Shown here piece by piece: positions 36,001 to 45,771 of a stretch of DNA of 64,000 bases. The position numbers and the translations under genes were made by a program. This DNA is from Cristatella mucedo (lineage: Eukaryota > Bryozoa > Phylactolaemata > Cristatellidae). The notes beneath the pieces are model-generated. The model ran no database searches and was not told where the DNA came from. It saw only the letters and a list, made by a program, of their open reading frames with translations. The stretch is taken from the NCBI GenBank assembly GCA_009760855.2, contig WPIO01000063.1:1175001-1239000 (forward strand), in the 5' to 3' direction. Every line of letters begins with the position of its first letter. Positions within the stretch are counted from its first letter, which is position 1.

Positions 36001-39000
36001 CGAGTGCTAGGAAGCTCTTAAGTGTCAGAACGTACAACTGGTTTTTAAGTGATTTTTCTACGACCTTATTTAGTTTTACACGTACTAAGCATTTAACGAG
36101 GCTCTTATGGAATTCTAGGAAAATCTTGTTACCTAAACCCGTCAGAATGGTACAGTGATTAAAAGTGCGTCGGGTGGTTAAGAACCATGAACGCCAGAAA
36201 CGGATTACTGACTGGTGTATGAAGCTAGAGAGAGCCCAGATTTAGTAGCTAATTGCATCGCAGCCTGTCGGATCCATACTATTGTATATTGCTCCTTGAC
36301 TTTGACACAAGACGCTTGCGAAGAAAACTGCGATTTGTACGAAGATGCCTTGAACGCATCAAGTGCGGGTTCCTATTAGCAGCTAGTTTGTAGTTTGCAT
36401 CTTAGTTTCGAGACTATCATCCGCACAGACGTCTGCTGCTATGTCGCTGTGACAATACGTTTCTGTGCTTTAAAGAGCCGTCAGATTTCAAACCGTTTCG
36501 AAACTCTTCAACAACCCTTGCGCCCAAGATCCAACGACCGAATCCTGGTGACAACGTCTCGCTCGTATGTGAAGACACATTTGACGACTTACGGTGGCAG
36601 TACAACTATTCAGTTAGCTGGCAATCAAAGTTGGCCGGGAGCTGGAGTGATATAGAATATTCCCATGGCGACGTTACGTGCGTCGTGTATAAGTAAGTGC
36701 AGCTTGGAGCTCTAGTTTAATAATGCGCACTAGGGATATTTTCTCACGACTGTAATCATAATTATATGCGAATATCATCATAACATAAACGATACTATTT
36801 TCCATGAATTATATGTATATATGAATCTTGTAAGTACATCTAGTAAACCTTTTCATTCTCAGCTTAGGTGCTCAAGGTCCTGTTTTCTCTTCTCCCAGAG
36901 AGTACTGCTGGAGTGCCCGTGCTACTGCAAACTTGGACCGGTTCTTACCTATTAAGTAATTTGTAAGATCACGATCACCACGTAAGACCATGATCACCGG
37001 CGGCGAAGCATCTCTTCCGGTGACAGCATCTTTTAGGTCATCTTTCATGCTGCCTTCTCAAATCAAGTGCCACGTAAGCCACATGTCTTTGAACCTCTAG
37101 GGTTAGCAGCAATTGGCTAACAGAAATTAGCATACGAGTATTGTAATTTGAGCCCGAGGTTGCACATTCAAGGATGCAAGATAATAAGCTGAACGCATTG
37201 CGATGCCAACCTTCCCTAATCCTCCGCGAATCCTTCTTTCTTTGTGCACGTAATTCCAAAACTTCTCTATTCCACTGCTTTATTTGGTAAATGCACGTGG
37301 AAAAATCACTGGACATTTCTTGTGGCTTTTGCTTCTCCCGCAGCCTTGGCCTCTCCCGCATGCTGTTCTTGGAAAGAATGGCTCCTAGTTTTAGCTTCTG
37401 CAGCACGACGTTCAGCAGCAGCATTTCGCGTCTCTCCTGCCCGCGAGAGAACGCCTTTTCCTTGTAGCTTCTAGTGATGCTGTATGTTGATTGGCATTCA
37501 CTCAATAAGTGTGCGTGTAAAGTCTACCATTAATTTGCGGCCATTAATAAAAGTAGGTAAAACTCACACTTTGCACATTAGGTGCATCTTTTCAGCACGC
37601 TAACTCTACTACGCCAAGCGGAAGCTTGGAATTGCCGGAAGCGCCAGTCAGTCACTCAGGCGTAGTGCAGAATGCACGAGTGGCTGGAAAGCCTTGGCCA
37701 CTCTTTGAAAAAGGAACCTCTCGAGTTCGAATACCTGTGTTTTTCAAGTTCAAGCATTTTTACGTTTAATGGCAACCGAGAGAGTACACCTTGCAGCTGG
37801 GTGTACGCCAGTTCCACAAAGTTCTTGAATTGTAGCACAAATGACCGGCTTGCTCACCTTAAACCAACCTTTCATTAGAGATAGGTCTCCTATAGAGCTA
37901 TCGGGTGCCCAGTTACGTAATGGCTCTACGTTGCCCTTCAATCCTTCCTCGGCATTTGCCAATGCTCCCTGTCCTTGATTTATTTTATAATTTCGTTTAA
38001 AATTCTTTGGCGAAAGCTACTTTGTGGAAAAACTCGCATCGAGATTATGTCTTATAGTTGAAGTTAAAGGTCAGCTCTGCGATGCGATTGAGTTAACGCG
38101 TGAATTTTTGCGTGATTGGCGAGCAAAGTTGAGCCATTGCAATCCTTTTAGCGACGCTGCAAGCACGCGACGAGAGTCGCATATAATGCCAGCCTCGACC
38201 GGCTGACCTCTGACCTGAAAAGTCGCGGCGATTCTCCACATTCGGCCAAAGTCACGCAAAATATTGTGATCGTCAATACCAGTGGCCGTTAGGATAAGGA
38301 TAGAATAGGATAGGCTGAAAAAGGCCAAGAAACTGTGGAAAGGAGCTAAATGTGAGTGAGACTGAATCTCGATGTCGATGTATCCAGTAAAAGTTGGCGA
38401 TATGCGGTTCAATGAAACAGTTGTGGCGTTGGAAACATGCAAGCTTCGCTGCAGATTTTTGCACCAGCTGTTAGCGCCTTATTGTACAGACGGATGACAT
38501 GCAAATAGCGAGTTGCAGTAGTCTAGATGGGATATCACGAATGCTCAGACCAGCTTGGGAATGGTATCCTTGTCTGAGCAAGCCCAAATTTTCGCACTTT
38601 GTTCACAGCTGATGGCAGGCACACTTCACAGGTAAAAAGAGTCGCTGCAGCTGTGTGTCATCTGCGTAAAAATAAAAGCCTACATTACGCTTGCCGACTA
38701 CACCGGCAAGAGGGGAGTATAAACTGTGAGAAGAAGCTAATGAGTCTCTTTTCAATGCCACTGTCTCACGCAGCGATGTCAGCTTATATTTCTGTGCTGA
38801 TTGCTCGTGGTTATTTCTGCCACCGGAGCTCTGATCATCCCCGGCCATCCAGCGCCTCAGACTCTCTTGACTCACGCACAGTTTCTACTGCCGAAATTTT
38901 CATTAGAACTGCGGCCATCTTTCTCAAAATTGCAGCAAATGACACAATTAATCTATTGGATATGGATATATCTCGTGATACTCAAAAAATTGGTAGCACT

Positions 39001-42000
39001 CAGGCGTCTTAAAATTGCCAGTGGCTCTTCGGTAACTTCTACGGTGACTGGGGGCGTCGTGCACTCCAAACTAATCTTGGGCGTAACCATGACCGCATCA
39101 AAGGCATCTTCAAGTGTGTCTGCGAGTAGTCACGTGACGTAGTACCGATTCGGGCTTGCTTAGACTAATACCGTACCATTCAATCGAGCTTCCTTTGCCG
39201 CAAATGTAAAGTGCCTTGAAAGATATTGAGTTCGCCGAGGGCGCTATATCAAATGTATTATTATTATTCTTATTACCAACTACTCTTGTCAAATCTCTCC
39301 TAGACTTCGTTCAACTTTATTTGTGGATCCTTGTACCAGTGTAACAAGACTAGCAGCGGTGCCGTTGGTAGAAACCTAGTCTGTCGAACTCGCCGTAATT
39401 TCGAGTGTTTCAGCTTTGTAAATTGCATCGTTTAATTGACCTTAAATCCTTTGGAGGCCGTGCATTTAGTTCATATGCTCCCAAAGCCTGGAACTCTCTC
39501 CCGACCTGCGTCAAAACATCCCCTGACCTGACCACATTTAAAAGGAACCTAAAAACACACCTATTTAGGACAGCATTTAGTGGGTCCCTGTGATTCGTCT
39601 TTGATGTGCTTATGCGTGCTGACACTGTGCATGCTGCCACTAACCACATTTGCATGCTGACCCTGTGCATGTCACCCCTAACCATATTATTCATCTCGTT
39701 TGTTTTTCAAGCATGATTTTACTTACCATTCAATTGCATTTCACTTTACAGCAAATGTAAAGCGCCTAGAGAGAGATTGAGTTCTCCGAGGGCGCTTTAT
39801 CAAGTGAATTATTATTATTATTATTATTATTATGTCTTTTTCAGAAAAACCATCGTTCGCTCGACTCTAACAATCATAAATGTCACAGGACAGTTAGAAT
39901 ACTCCTGCATTCTTACCAAGACTGACAATTTCAATGCTGCCAATGAAACACTGTACTATTCTATCATACGTGAGTTATGCACACCAAGCTCTTAAATTTT
40001 TTTTCTAGCAATAGCTTTAAAGTTTCCCCCCGGAAAGAATCATGTTCAGCATGCCACTGCCTGTCTCACGCCTACACCTGCAACACTTTTCAATCCTTTA
40101 GCTTTAGTTCGTGAAACGATTCTCACCGTCCATCAGATAGCTGGTATATCGGCGTCAGTCTGCATTCTGCTCATCATTGGTTCGTACGCTATGTGGAGAT
40201 TCTGGGTTCCCCTTCGGAGCGCCATTCACCACACGTGCAGCGCCGCCTGCAGGCAAAGCCAGACAGTCGCCGCCTACGACGTCGTCGTGCTATTCGACGA
40301 GGAAGGCCAAGTTCCTGCCGACTTTGTCTACGACCGCTTGCGAAAGAAATTGGAAGACGAGTGGAGCTACAAGCTGTGCCTTCCTGGACGGGACTTTCAG
40401 ATTGGCAACGGTTTGTCGACTCGCGTGACTATCATCGGGCGCACCAGTCGTAGGACCGATTTCCTTCAGCGTTCTGCTGCTGATGCATGCCTGCCAGCTG
40501 CATGCATCAGACGCGAGTGCCGGCCTTGTTGTCGTTAGCGGCTCGAGCGCAGGCTGTAACTGCATTCTGCAAGCTGTCCTTGACGGCTCTTAGAAAATCT
40601 TACTGTCGCCAAAGTGTTTGATTTCCTTGCTCGTGCGAGAGCAGCGGATCCGTGGATCGCTTGGAGCAAGTGCCTAGTGCCAGCCACTGTCATGGCAGTG
40701 AGAAAGAAACCTCAAATGTCCTCAAATACGACTTTCTTACCTACCCGGCCCGTGTGCTAGTAATTTTCTTCTATACTCTTTGCTTTAGAAGAGCTTCTCT
40801 GGGCAATTAACCGGGGCTTAGATGTTTTAACAGCGGTGCTAAAAGCTTCTTTGAAAAGTCGTAGTCAGAGCGCGTATGTAGCGAATGGGAGTGAATGCAA
40901 TGACTCCTTCTGCGTTTAAGCGAAAGCCTCTCGATCAGGGGCAAAGCGGGGGGGGGGGGGGGAGCCCGTAAGCAAGGCGGGAATTTCCCACTAGAGCCGC
41001 ACGTGGGCCGCAATGAAATATGACGAAATATGACACACTTCCAGCTGTTGAGCAGCGGCCAAGTTCATGTCCAATAAGAACTATGATTTGGTGCTACAAC
41101 TTTCCATTACTTGCTGGTCTCGCCCCTAAATAAAAACCTGGCTCGGCGTCCCCCAGCTCTAAATATCAAGATCGAAAACTTATTTTAGCTGAGACAAGGA
41201 AAAAGGTCACCAGAATCAACCAAAAGCTTTTTGATCCGTAGTTTATTTACTTCGAAACCCAAAACAATATTAAAAGCAATTGTCTATCGGGGTTAAATGT
41301 ATTATTTTGAATTTATTGCAGACTTCAAGCTTGCAATTGTATTAGATATTTTGTTTACGGTAGCTTTACTAATACATTTTTATTTTCATGCTCAGAGGTA
41401 TTTCGGTGATATCATTTTCTAGTAGTATTTTCACACCTTCATAGTTGTAACTTTGATTAATTAAAAATGTGCTACTAAATAAAGAATTGAGTGCATGTAG
41501 TTCAGAGCGAATTTCGGGGTGTGTATAACAGGGTTTAATATTAAGTGTTACTTCATATGCAGTAATACATTGTGTATAGTATTACTTTACTTATTACGCA
41601 GTTATTGAGTGCCTTTATGAATACTTATACGCTATTCATTTACTGGGAAGAAAGAGAAATGTCTAATGGCCTTGCCAGCTGACCCTCTAACCTTAGTTGT
41701 ACCTTTGTTTTGATCCGTCCTAGCCCTACAGCACATCGAATTCTCTGAACTCTATTAATAATAATACACTTGATAAAGCCCCCTCAGAGAACCCAATCTC
41801 TTTCTTAGCACTTTACATTTGCTACAAATGAAGCACGATCGAATGGTTAGTGATAGCATGCTCAATAAGCATCAATAATGACATAGTTAGGGGTGACATG
41901 CAGAGGATCAGCATGCAAGTTTGCTTAGTGGCAGCATGCACAGTGCCAGAATGCATAAGCACATAAAGATCGAATCACAGGTACCCACTAAATGCTGTGG

Positions 42001-45000
42001 TAAATAGTTGGGTTTTTAGTTTTTTTTTAATGTGTTCAAGTCAGGAGATGTCGTGATGCAGGTCGGGAGTGAGTTCCAGGCTTTGATATCGTACGAACTA
42101 AAGGCACGATCTCCAAAGGATTTGAGATTTTTACGAGGTATAGGTAAACAACTAGATTCCGAAAACCGGTTGGTACGATATTTAGCTTGTATTATTCGTA
42201 TTATTATTATTAACTCTCAAATTGGGAAACACATCTTCTCTATAAATGTTTGCTTGTATTGATGATATCTGCACATGGATGGCAGCAAACTTTCTTTAAT
42301 TGAATGATGGTAAAACCAACTTAGTAGTTATGGGCAAACCAAGTGTGATTCAGAAATTGGAATGGTTAGCGTTCAAGATTAGCTCTGCCAACATATCTCC
42401 CCTTGAATCTGCACAAAATCTAGGTGTATTGTCTAAAGTGGCCTTTCATTAGACGACCATATCAGCTCCGCAGTGATGTCTGCCTACTTTCAGCTAAATA
42501 AAATTGCTAAAATTTGGGCTTGCTTAGACAGGGATACTACATCTAAATTGGTCCGTGCATTTGTGACATCCTGTCTTGACTACCGTAACTCACTGCTTGC
42601 TGGTCTTCCGGCCTGTGCCATCAGGCTCTTACCGCTGGTGCGAAACCCCGAAGCTAGGCCCTTCTGTCCTGAGCGTCGCAGTTGCCACATCACATCACTT
42701 CAAGCTGACCTGCACTGGCTTCCAATCAAGCAATGCGTCGAATTCAAAATTCTGCCTCACTTTTAGGTCTATCCATTCTTTGTTCCAGCCTACCTCTCAG
42801 ACTACTAAAGTACCAAGCTAAGCATCATACTACCCGCTTTTTTTCTTAATCTAATCGTATACTACACCTCGTCCGAACCTCAAATCTTTTAGAGACCGTG
42901 CCTTTTAGTTCGTATCCTCTCAATGCCTGGAACTCACTTTCCGCTGACGTCGAAGCATCACCTGACATAACGAAATTCAAAAACAAAATAAAAACGCACC
43001 TACTTATCACAGCATAGAGTGGGTCCATTTGATTCGTTCTTTGTGTGCTTACACGTGCAGACACCGTGCATGCTGCCACTAAACATCTGTGCATGCTGGC
43101 CTGGTGCATGTCACCTCTAACCATCATGAGCTTGTTGTCATTGAGCATGCTATAAATAACCTTTCGCTTATGCTTCCTTTGCAGCAATTGTCAAGTGCCT
43201 AGAAAGAGATTAAATTATTTCTCCGAGGGCACTATGCAAATGTATTACTAATATGAGTATTATTATTATTATTATTATAGCCTCCAATGTCAAAGAGTCT
43301 AGAAGTCTAAACACACGACGTATATCTCGCCAAGAGAGCATGCTTTGGCAGCTCTCTTTGCCAGATATACTGTCTTCTGCATCGTGTTCTCATTCATAGT
43401 ATCGTCTTAAACGCAGGTTGCCACGTGACTAGAGAAAGTTCCAGACTTAGGTCGTATCTGTAGTACAAGTAGGAGCAAGCGCTAACAAACATTGAAGATA
43501 ACAAGTGATGGCGCGAGGTCGCTATCAGAGCAAAGATTAAGCCTGCGATGACGAATATACACGGGGTGTCGATGCTCCAGCTTCTGTACGATTCAGGTCA
43601 AATTTGCTGTCACTTCTACGAGATTTATGAGTGGACAAAAGCGTATGATGGCATTTAAAGTATAAATGAAAAACTTAAGTAGCTGTGGTGGATGCAGAAA
43701 CCAGAAGGGGTGCGGTTTTTATCCAAATAAACCGAATGGTGGTCTAGCGTCCATAAAATATAGAGTGACTGTCAGGCTTTATTTCAGCCTCGTTGAACTT
43801 GTCTGAATGCTTTGCTATTAGGGCCTTTAAAGATCTGCGAGCCTGCTAATTTGTAGACCGTGAACTATCTGTGTTTTTACAACTTTGTACGAGATTCAAA
43901 ACACCTGGATAAAGATTGTTTCTCTCAGGGAGCGATGCAAGTGATATGTTATTACTATTATGAACATGAATAATTTCTAAAAATTTCTGCATCGCTACAT
44001 TTTAGGTTAAGATTAGCCAGAAGTCTTCATTATTAAGTGATCAGTCATTATACTTCGGTCAAAAGTAGCAGTAGATAATGAGTGCTAATTTTGATTTCGA
44101 TTATATAACAAGTGATTTTGAAAATTATCTGTAAAGCCATTTTAGTAATCCTTGTCGATTTTGTTCTCGCATTGTACTTACAGTAATTTTCAAGCCAGTT
44201 TTGTAAGACTTGTACCTTATTTTGAGCTTTCTGTTGCAGCTTACTTAGTGCTACTAGAATTCGCCGCTCTGTAGCAAGTCGTGCACTGCTGATGCTCCCT
44301 ATAATGCTGTCACTCTTCACTGAAACTAGGGGTCACAAGGGGTCACTCGTGCGTCAGTCGCACTCACCTCTTGCTTGTAGACACTTAGAAAAAGAGCGCT
44401 GAGCTCGATTTCTCGAAGAAACCCACAATCTTTACCTGTGCCGATTCACCCGGTAGTGATCCCACCCCGGTAGTGATCCGCAGCGGACGGCAATACTGGG
44501 ACCTGATTGGTCTTACCATTGGAGCTCGTAAGCTTCATTAAAAACGAAAAGAAGTAACCGAGTGTACGAGCTAATGCGGCTAGTGCACCGCTCCTGGAAC
44601 CCTGTCGGCAGACCTGTCATTAAGGTGTTGCGAAAATATTACAGATATTGGAAGCACGATCGTGGATGTCATCGATCGAAGCCATCAATGTCTATTCGTG
44701 ATAGACGGCTCGTTCTTCGAGAGCCGCTGGTGCGATGCAGCACTGCAGAGCTCACTGAGGAACCACGGGAAGGTGCTTTGCTTGCTGCTTGACGATGGCG
44801 GCGCACAACGTCAGTCACGTCAGTCGGACTGCGAAAAGCAGCTAGCCTCTTTAGCCAAGCTCGGTGTCGTCATGACTTTCACAGCCACAGAAGCGAAACC
44901 TTCGAGATTTAAGGCGGTTTTGATGCCCCATTACCGATGGACGCGCCTCAAACGGAGGCTTCCACCAAATCCGTATCTATACAGAAGCAGAAAGAGCCCA

Positions 45001-45084
45001 CGAACGCAGGACTCACAGGAGCTGCCGAGCTCGGGCGCCGAAGTGACACCCCTGGAGAACGCACTGCCGTCGGGACCGATTTGA
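19527..45084 (+). CDS. Ig-TIR transmembrane receptor, IL-1R/IgTIR-like (six exons)
   Basis: Exons 19527-19626, 31497-31796, 36485-36692, 39845-39969, 40102-40410 and 44645-45084 total 1482 bases and encode 493 residues; all junctions are GT-AG and in frame (phases 1, 1, 2, 1, 1). Residues 1-20 are a signal peptide. Ig domain 1 spans about 36-133 (Cys52, Trp64, Cys127, plus extra cysteines). Ig domain 2 spans about 150-240 (Cys162, Trp171 or Trp179, Cys224; sites NVS, NYS, NVT and NET) and is split by a phase-2 intron. A membrane helix lies at about 257-275, followed by basic residues. The TIR domain is about 301-454: box 1 [11 protein letters not shown] loop [13 protein letters not shown], then [14 protein letters not shown] 39-residue tail ends the protein. 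Known relatives (IL-1 receptor family, sponge IgTIR proteins) bind ligand outside the cell and recruit TIR adaptors inside. The BB loop has G-R-D-x-x-x-G as in IL-1R-type TIRs. The core from 31497 on is firm; exon 1 is provisional. Confidence 0.8.
20150..20327 (+). mobile_element. tRNA-derived SINE, copy 2
   Basis: Same family as 7834-8010: a Pol III-like head with ACGATGGTGCACTACG and B box GGTTCGAATCC (about 20222-20232), then GCAAGCGGTGGTGATAG and AAAAGAGGCTGTTAA. The segment TGGTGCA occurs twice at its left end. It sits in intron 1 of the receptor gene. Confidence 0.75.
20328..21670. other. intron 1 sequence, no recognisable element
   Basis: AT-rich DNA without a supportable exon or repeat. 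I looked for Ig-type exons (Cys-Trp-Cys spacing with flanking AG and GT) and saw none. Confidence 0.35.
21676..21745. repeat. (AATAC)n pentanucleotide repeat, degenerate
   Basis: Five clean units of the pentamer are followed by degenerate units up to about 21745, next to the broken 3' side of the large LINE. Confidence 0.85.
21895..24890 (-). mobile_element. CR1/L2-like LINE, nearly full coding length, lacking its 3' end
   Basis: On the minus strand, 24878 down to 24357 covers an N-terminal part and the start of the APE-type endonuclease ([26 protein letters not shown]). 24343-23694 continues the endonuclease ([23 protein letters not shown]). 23216-22758 is reverse transcriptase ([43 protein letters not shown]), and 22715-22527 holds the YADDAQLYL catalytic motif. 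22377-21895 is the C-terminal region. Frames are broken several times, once at a run of ten G near 24373. The usual 3' UTR, hairpin and (ATT)n tail are missing, and the end carries short duplications of TTGGATTCC. It lies antisense in intron 1 of the receptor. Confidence 0.88.
25130..26610 (+). mobile_element. Ty3/gypsy retrotransposon fragment (RNase H-integrase)
   Basis: The broken translation near 25150-25290 reads as the start of gypsy RNase H ([11 protein letters not shown], then [16 protein letters not shown]). Near 25700-25850 is a decayed integrase zinc-binding region ([14 protein letters not shown]). 25852-26313 is the integrase core with [20 protein letters not shown] and LVSDNGPQF, the first two catalytic acidic positions. 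The third is lost: the usual Glu of the GLxER motif is Lys in GLVKRF. A C-terminal piece ([10 protein letters not shown]) ends near 26600. No LTRs are identified. It lies in intron 1 of the receptor and is inactive. Confidence 0.75.
26611..28030. other. intron 1 sequence with a short tandem repeat
   Basis: No gene is recognised. At 27359-27430 there are 2.6 copies of a unit of about 28 bases containing TTCCATATGCTGTCCACCT. Other short frames have no recognisable content. Confidence 0.4.
28049..28127 (-). mobile_element. tRNA-like SINE head or tRNA relic
   Basis: On the minus strand the segment has an A-box-like TAGCGTAGGGGTAAGG and a B box GGGTTCGAGTCC at tRNA-like spacing. The 5' and 3' ends cannot pair into an acceptor stem, so it is not an intact tRNA. 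It differs from the SINE at 7834 and 20150. Confidence 0.5.
28590..28700 (-). mobile_element. LINE 3' end with internal (CT)n expansion
   Basis: Minus-strand terminal module: ATT-rich tail, CACTTGATAGAGCGCCCTCA, then the place where other copies read AATCTCTTTCTAGGCGC. Here that place holds about 12 CT units followed by GGGTGC. The hairpin loop was replaced by a microsatellite. Confidence 0.75.
28768..28915. repeat. palindromic minisatellite, about 4 units of 36 bp
   Basis: Four degenerate units each contain a variant of CTCCCACCGATTGGTCGGAG followed by TCTCTCT-rich sequence. The core is itself a near-perfect inverted repeat, so each unit can form a hairpin. Confidence 0.7.
29561..29627. repeat. 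(CT)n microsatellite
   Basis: About 33 CT units in intron 1 of the receptor. Confidence 0.95.
29628..31496. other. end of intron 1, no recognisable exon
   Basis: AT-rich sequence. Short frames (for example 30255-30443) have no Ig-like spacing or splice context. The acceptor ATATAG at 31491-31496 opens the first Ig exon. Confidence 0.35.
32095..32370 (-). mobile_element. R2-like retrotransposon, C-terminal fragment
   Basis: On the minus strand, 32424-32185 contains the conserved pattern of R2-type C-termini ([16 protein letters not shown], then a Y-x-x-x-ITG ending). The adjoining 32100-32190 is homologous to 9750-9840 (shared GGGTAGCACCCGCGACC). It lies in intron 2 of the receptor. Confidence 0.6.
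32380..33125. repeat. palindromic cluster of (AT)n and LINE-like 3' ends in both orientations
   Basis: Six copies of a terminal module of about 55 bases (GCGCC, TGAATAGAGATTAAGTTCTC, GGGGCGCTATATAAATGAAT) occur: two on the minus strand (about 32418-32465 and 32508-32560) and four on the plus strand (about 32608-32655, 32682-32732, 32834-32884 and 32982-33030). Blocks of (AT)n or (TATA)n separate them, and the segment GAAATGAGCTGTCTGTATA recurs in both orientations. Large stretches are inverted repeats. It sits in intron 2 of the receptor. Confidence 0.9.
33845..34450 (+). mobile_element. decayed LINE fragment, second family (RT C-terminal part)
   Basis: The translation resembles the RT region from the YADD motif onward, here decayed to [12 protein letters not shown], then [20 protein letters not shown] and [17 protein letters not shown]. 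Later frames match the C-terminal block ([25 protein letters not shown]). It differs from the main CR1/L2-like family and shares its 3' part with 47565-47895. Confidence 0.7.
34451..35215. other. intron 2 sequence, nothing recognised
   Basis: AT-rich, with only short frames and no repeat that I can match elsewhere in the window. Confidence 0.3.
35219..35332. repeat. tandem repeat GAAAGGCCCGAAAAAACAC, about 6 units
   Basis: Six units of 17-20 bases share GAAAGGCCCGAAAAA and vary in A-run length and the final 2-3 bases. In intron 2 of the receptor. Confidence 0.9.
35440..35585 (+). repeat. interspersed repeat family R, diverged copy
   Basis: Contains GCATGCGTACCGAAAGCCGC, a GCGCAACACCCAC block and GGCTTTGTGGGATTAC, in the same order as the copies at 7739, 47975 and 57845. 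Confidence 0.6.
35586..36484. other. end of intron 2, no recognisable exon
   Basis: Overlapping open frames at 35586-36158 are AT-rich and give no recognisable protein. The acceptor CGTCAG at 36479-36484 precedes the second Ig exon. Confidence 0.35.
36693..38395. other. intron 3 sequence; one unexplained minus-strand frame
   Basis: A 155-codon minus-strand frame at 37038-37505 is rich in Arg, Lys, Glu and Leu and could be coding, but I recognise nothing in it and see no supporting signals. The rest holds only short frames. Confidence 0.3.
38400..38735 (-). mobile_element. old LINE fragment around the YADD motif
   Basis: Minus-strand translation near 38670-38640 gives [17 protein letters not shown], the RT catalytic motif region, with the following region continuing in broken frames towards 38400. 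Confidence 0.65.
39165..39275 (+). mobile_element. LINE 3' terminal module
   Basis: Contains GCCGCAAATGTAAAGTGCC, the AGATATTGAGTTCGCC loop, GAGGGCGCTATATC and an ATT-rich tail. It is more diverged than its neighbour at 39435. Confidence 0.75.
39435..39834 (+). mobile_element. LINE 3' end abutting the exon 4 acceptor of the receptor
   Basis: Reads as the last RT residues ([31 protein letters not shown]) up to 39593, then 3' UTR, hairpin and a (ATT)n tail to about 39833. The 3' splice site TGTCTTTTCAG ends at 39844, so only about ten bases of original intron remain between them. Confidence 0.9.
40411..41750. other. first part of intron 5, nothing recognised
   Basis: The donor GTTTGT at 40411 is followed by ordinary intron sequence, with a run of 13 G at about 40950-40962 and AT-rich DNA from 41160. 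The plus-strand frame that continues past the donor to 40538 loses TIR similarity at the splice site. Confidence 0.45.
41752..42185 (-). mobile_element. CR1/L2-like LINE 3' end
   Basis: Minus-strand terminal module with ATT tail, hairpin (about 41770-41815), 3' UTR and RT C-terminal remnant up to about 42180. In intron 5 of the receptor. Confidence 0.8.
42240..43279 (+). mobile_element. CR1/L2-like LINE, decayed 3' part
   Basis: Plus-strand RT C-terminal region in several frames (KPSVIQKLE near 42340, [15 protein letters not shown] near 42590, LHWLPIKQC near 42715), followed by 3' UTR, a decayed hairpin at about 43190-43235 and a tail ending at about 43279. Confidence 0.8.
43280..44644. other. 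end of intron 5
   Basis: A very decayed LINE-like terminal module may lie at 43880-43965 (TTTCTCTCAGGGAGCG followed by ATTACTATTATG). A 90-codon minus-strand frame at 44048-44320 is AT-rich and unrecognised. The acceptor ATTACAG ends at 44644. Confidence 0.35.
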
Positions 45085-45771
45085 GTGTGACAGGAGGCAT
45101 CGTGCTTAGTGGTTTAAATTGAGAGCAAACTGCTGTAAGCAATTCGAATGTTGCATGTTTTTATGTTTTTACCTGTAACCGGTGTTTTTCACTTCCAAAT
45201 TTATATTTTTTGGAGTTAGTTCTAGCTTTAGGACGTATGTATAAGTAGTTGCTGTTTTTTCAGCTGCAAACGTTCTATGGAGCCGAATAGCTCACAATCT
45301 GTAAGATTTGTGACTTAAAAAAATTAGCTTTCACAGACGCAATTGCATATCCCTTTTTATTCTCAATTTTCCGGTGACTCGTTGGGTATTAAACGTATTT
45401 TCTGGGTTCGTTGTTCTTTGCCTGGACGTGAGGTTTTCATGTAAGTGTTTCCTGAGCCACTTTAAAGTATATGCAAGATAACCACCTCGCTGGAAGTTCT
45501 AGTAGCGATTGGGCAGTTGGTAGCGCCAGTCCGATTCGTTCGTAGGCAGAATTAATTACTCTGGGACAAACTAGGTTTACCTGAATTATTGTACTGTTAA
45601 ACTACAGAAACAGTTTTCATTCAACATAGCTCTGGTCATCGGATGCCGTATCACTGCCCGCGTGCCTTGTCGATACCCCCTCTTTTTTTTGTACCAAAAC
45701 CTCTCTAGCTCCTTACTCGTACTTCTTTATTATAATTTTGCGTATTCAGCGTGAGAAGCTTCAGGGTACTT
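45085..45771. other. 3' UTR and downstream region of the receptor gene
   Basis: AT-rich sequence after the stop codon. The variant poly(A) signal ATTAAA occurs near 45389; no canonical AATAAA is seen close to the stop. No other gene is recognised. Confidence 0.35.

Noticed and set aside
37038-37505. 155-codon minus-strand frame in intron 3
   Set aside because: Lys/Arg/Glu-rich and possibly coding, but without known similarity, splice signals or context; not enough to call a gene.
40191-40538. TIR frame continuing uninterrupted to 40538
   Set aside because: TIR similarity stops at the GTTTGT donor (40411) and resumes exactly in frame at 44645, so the extension is intron.
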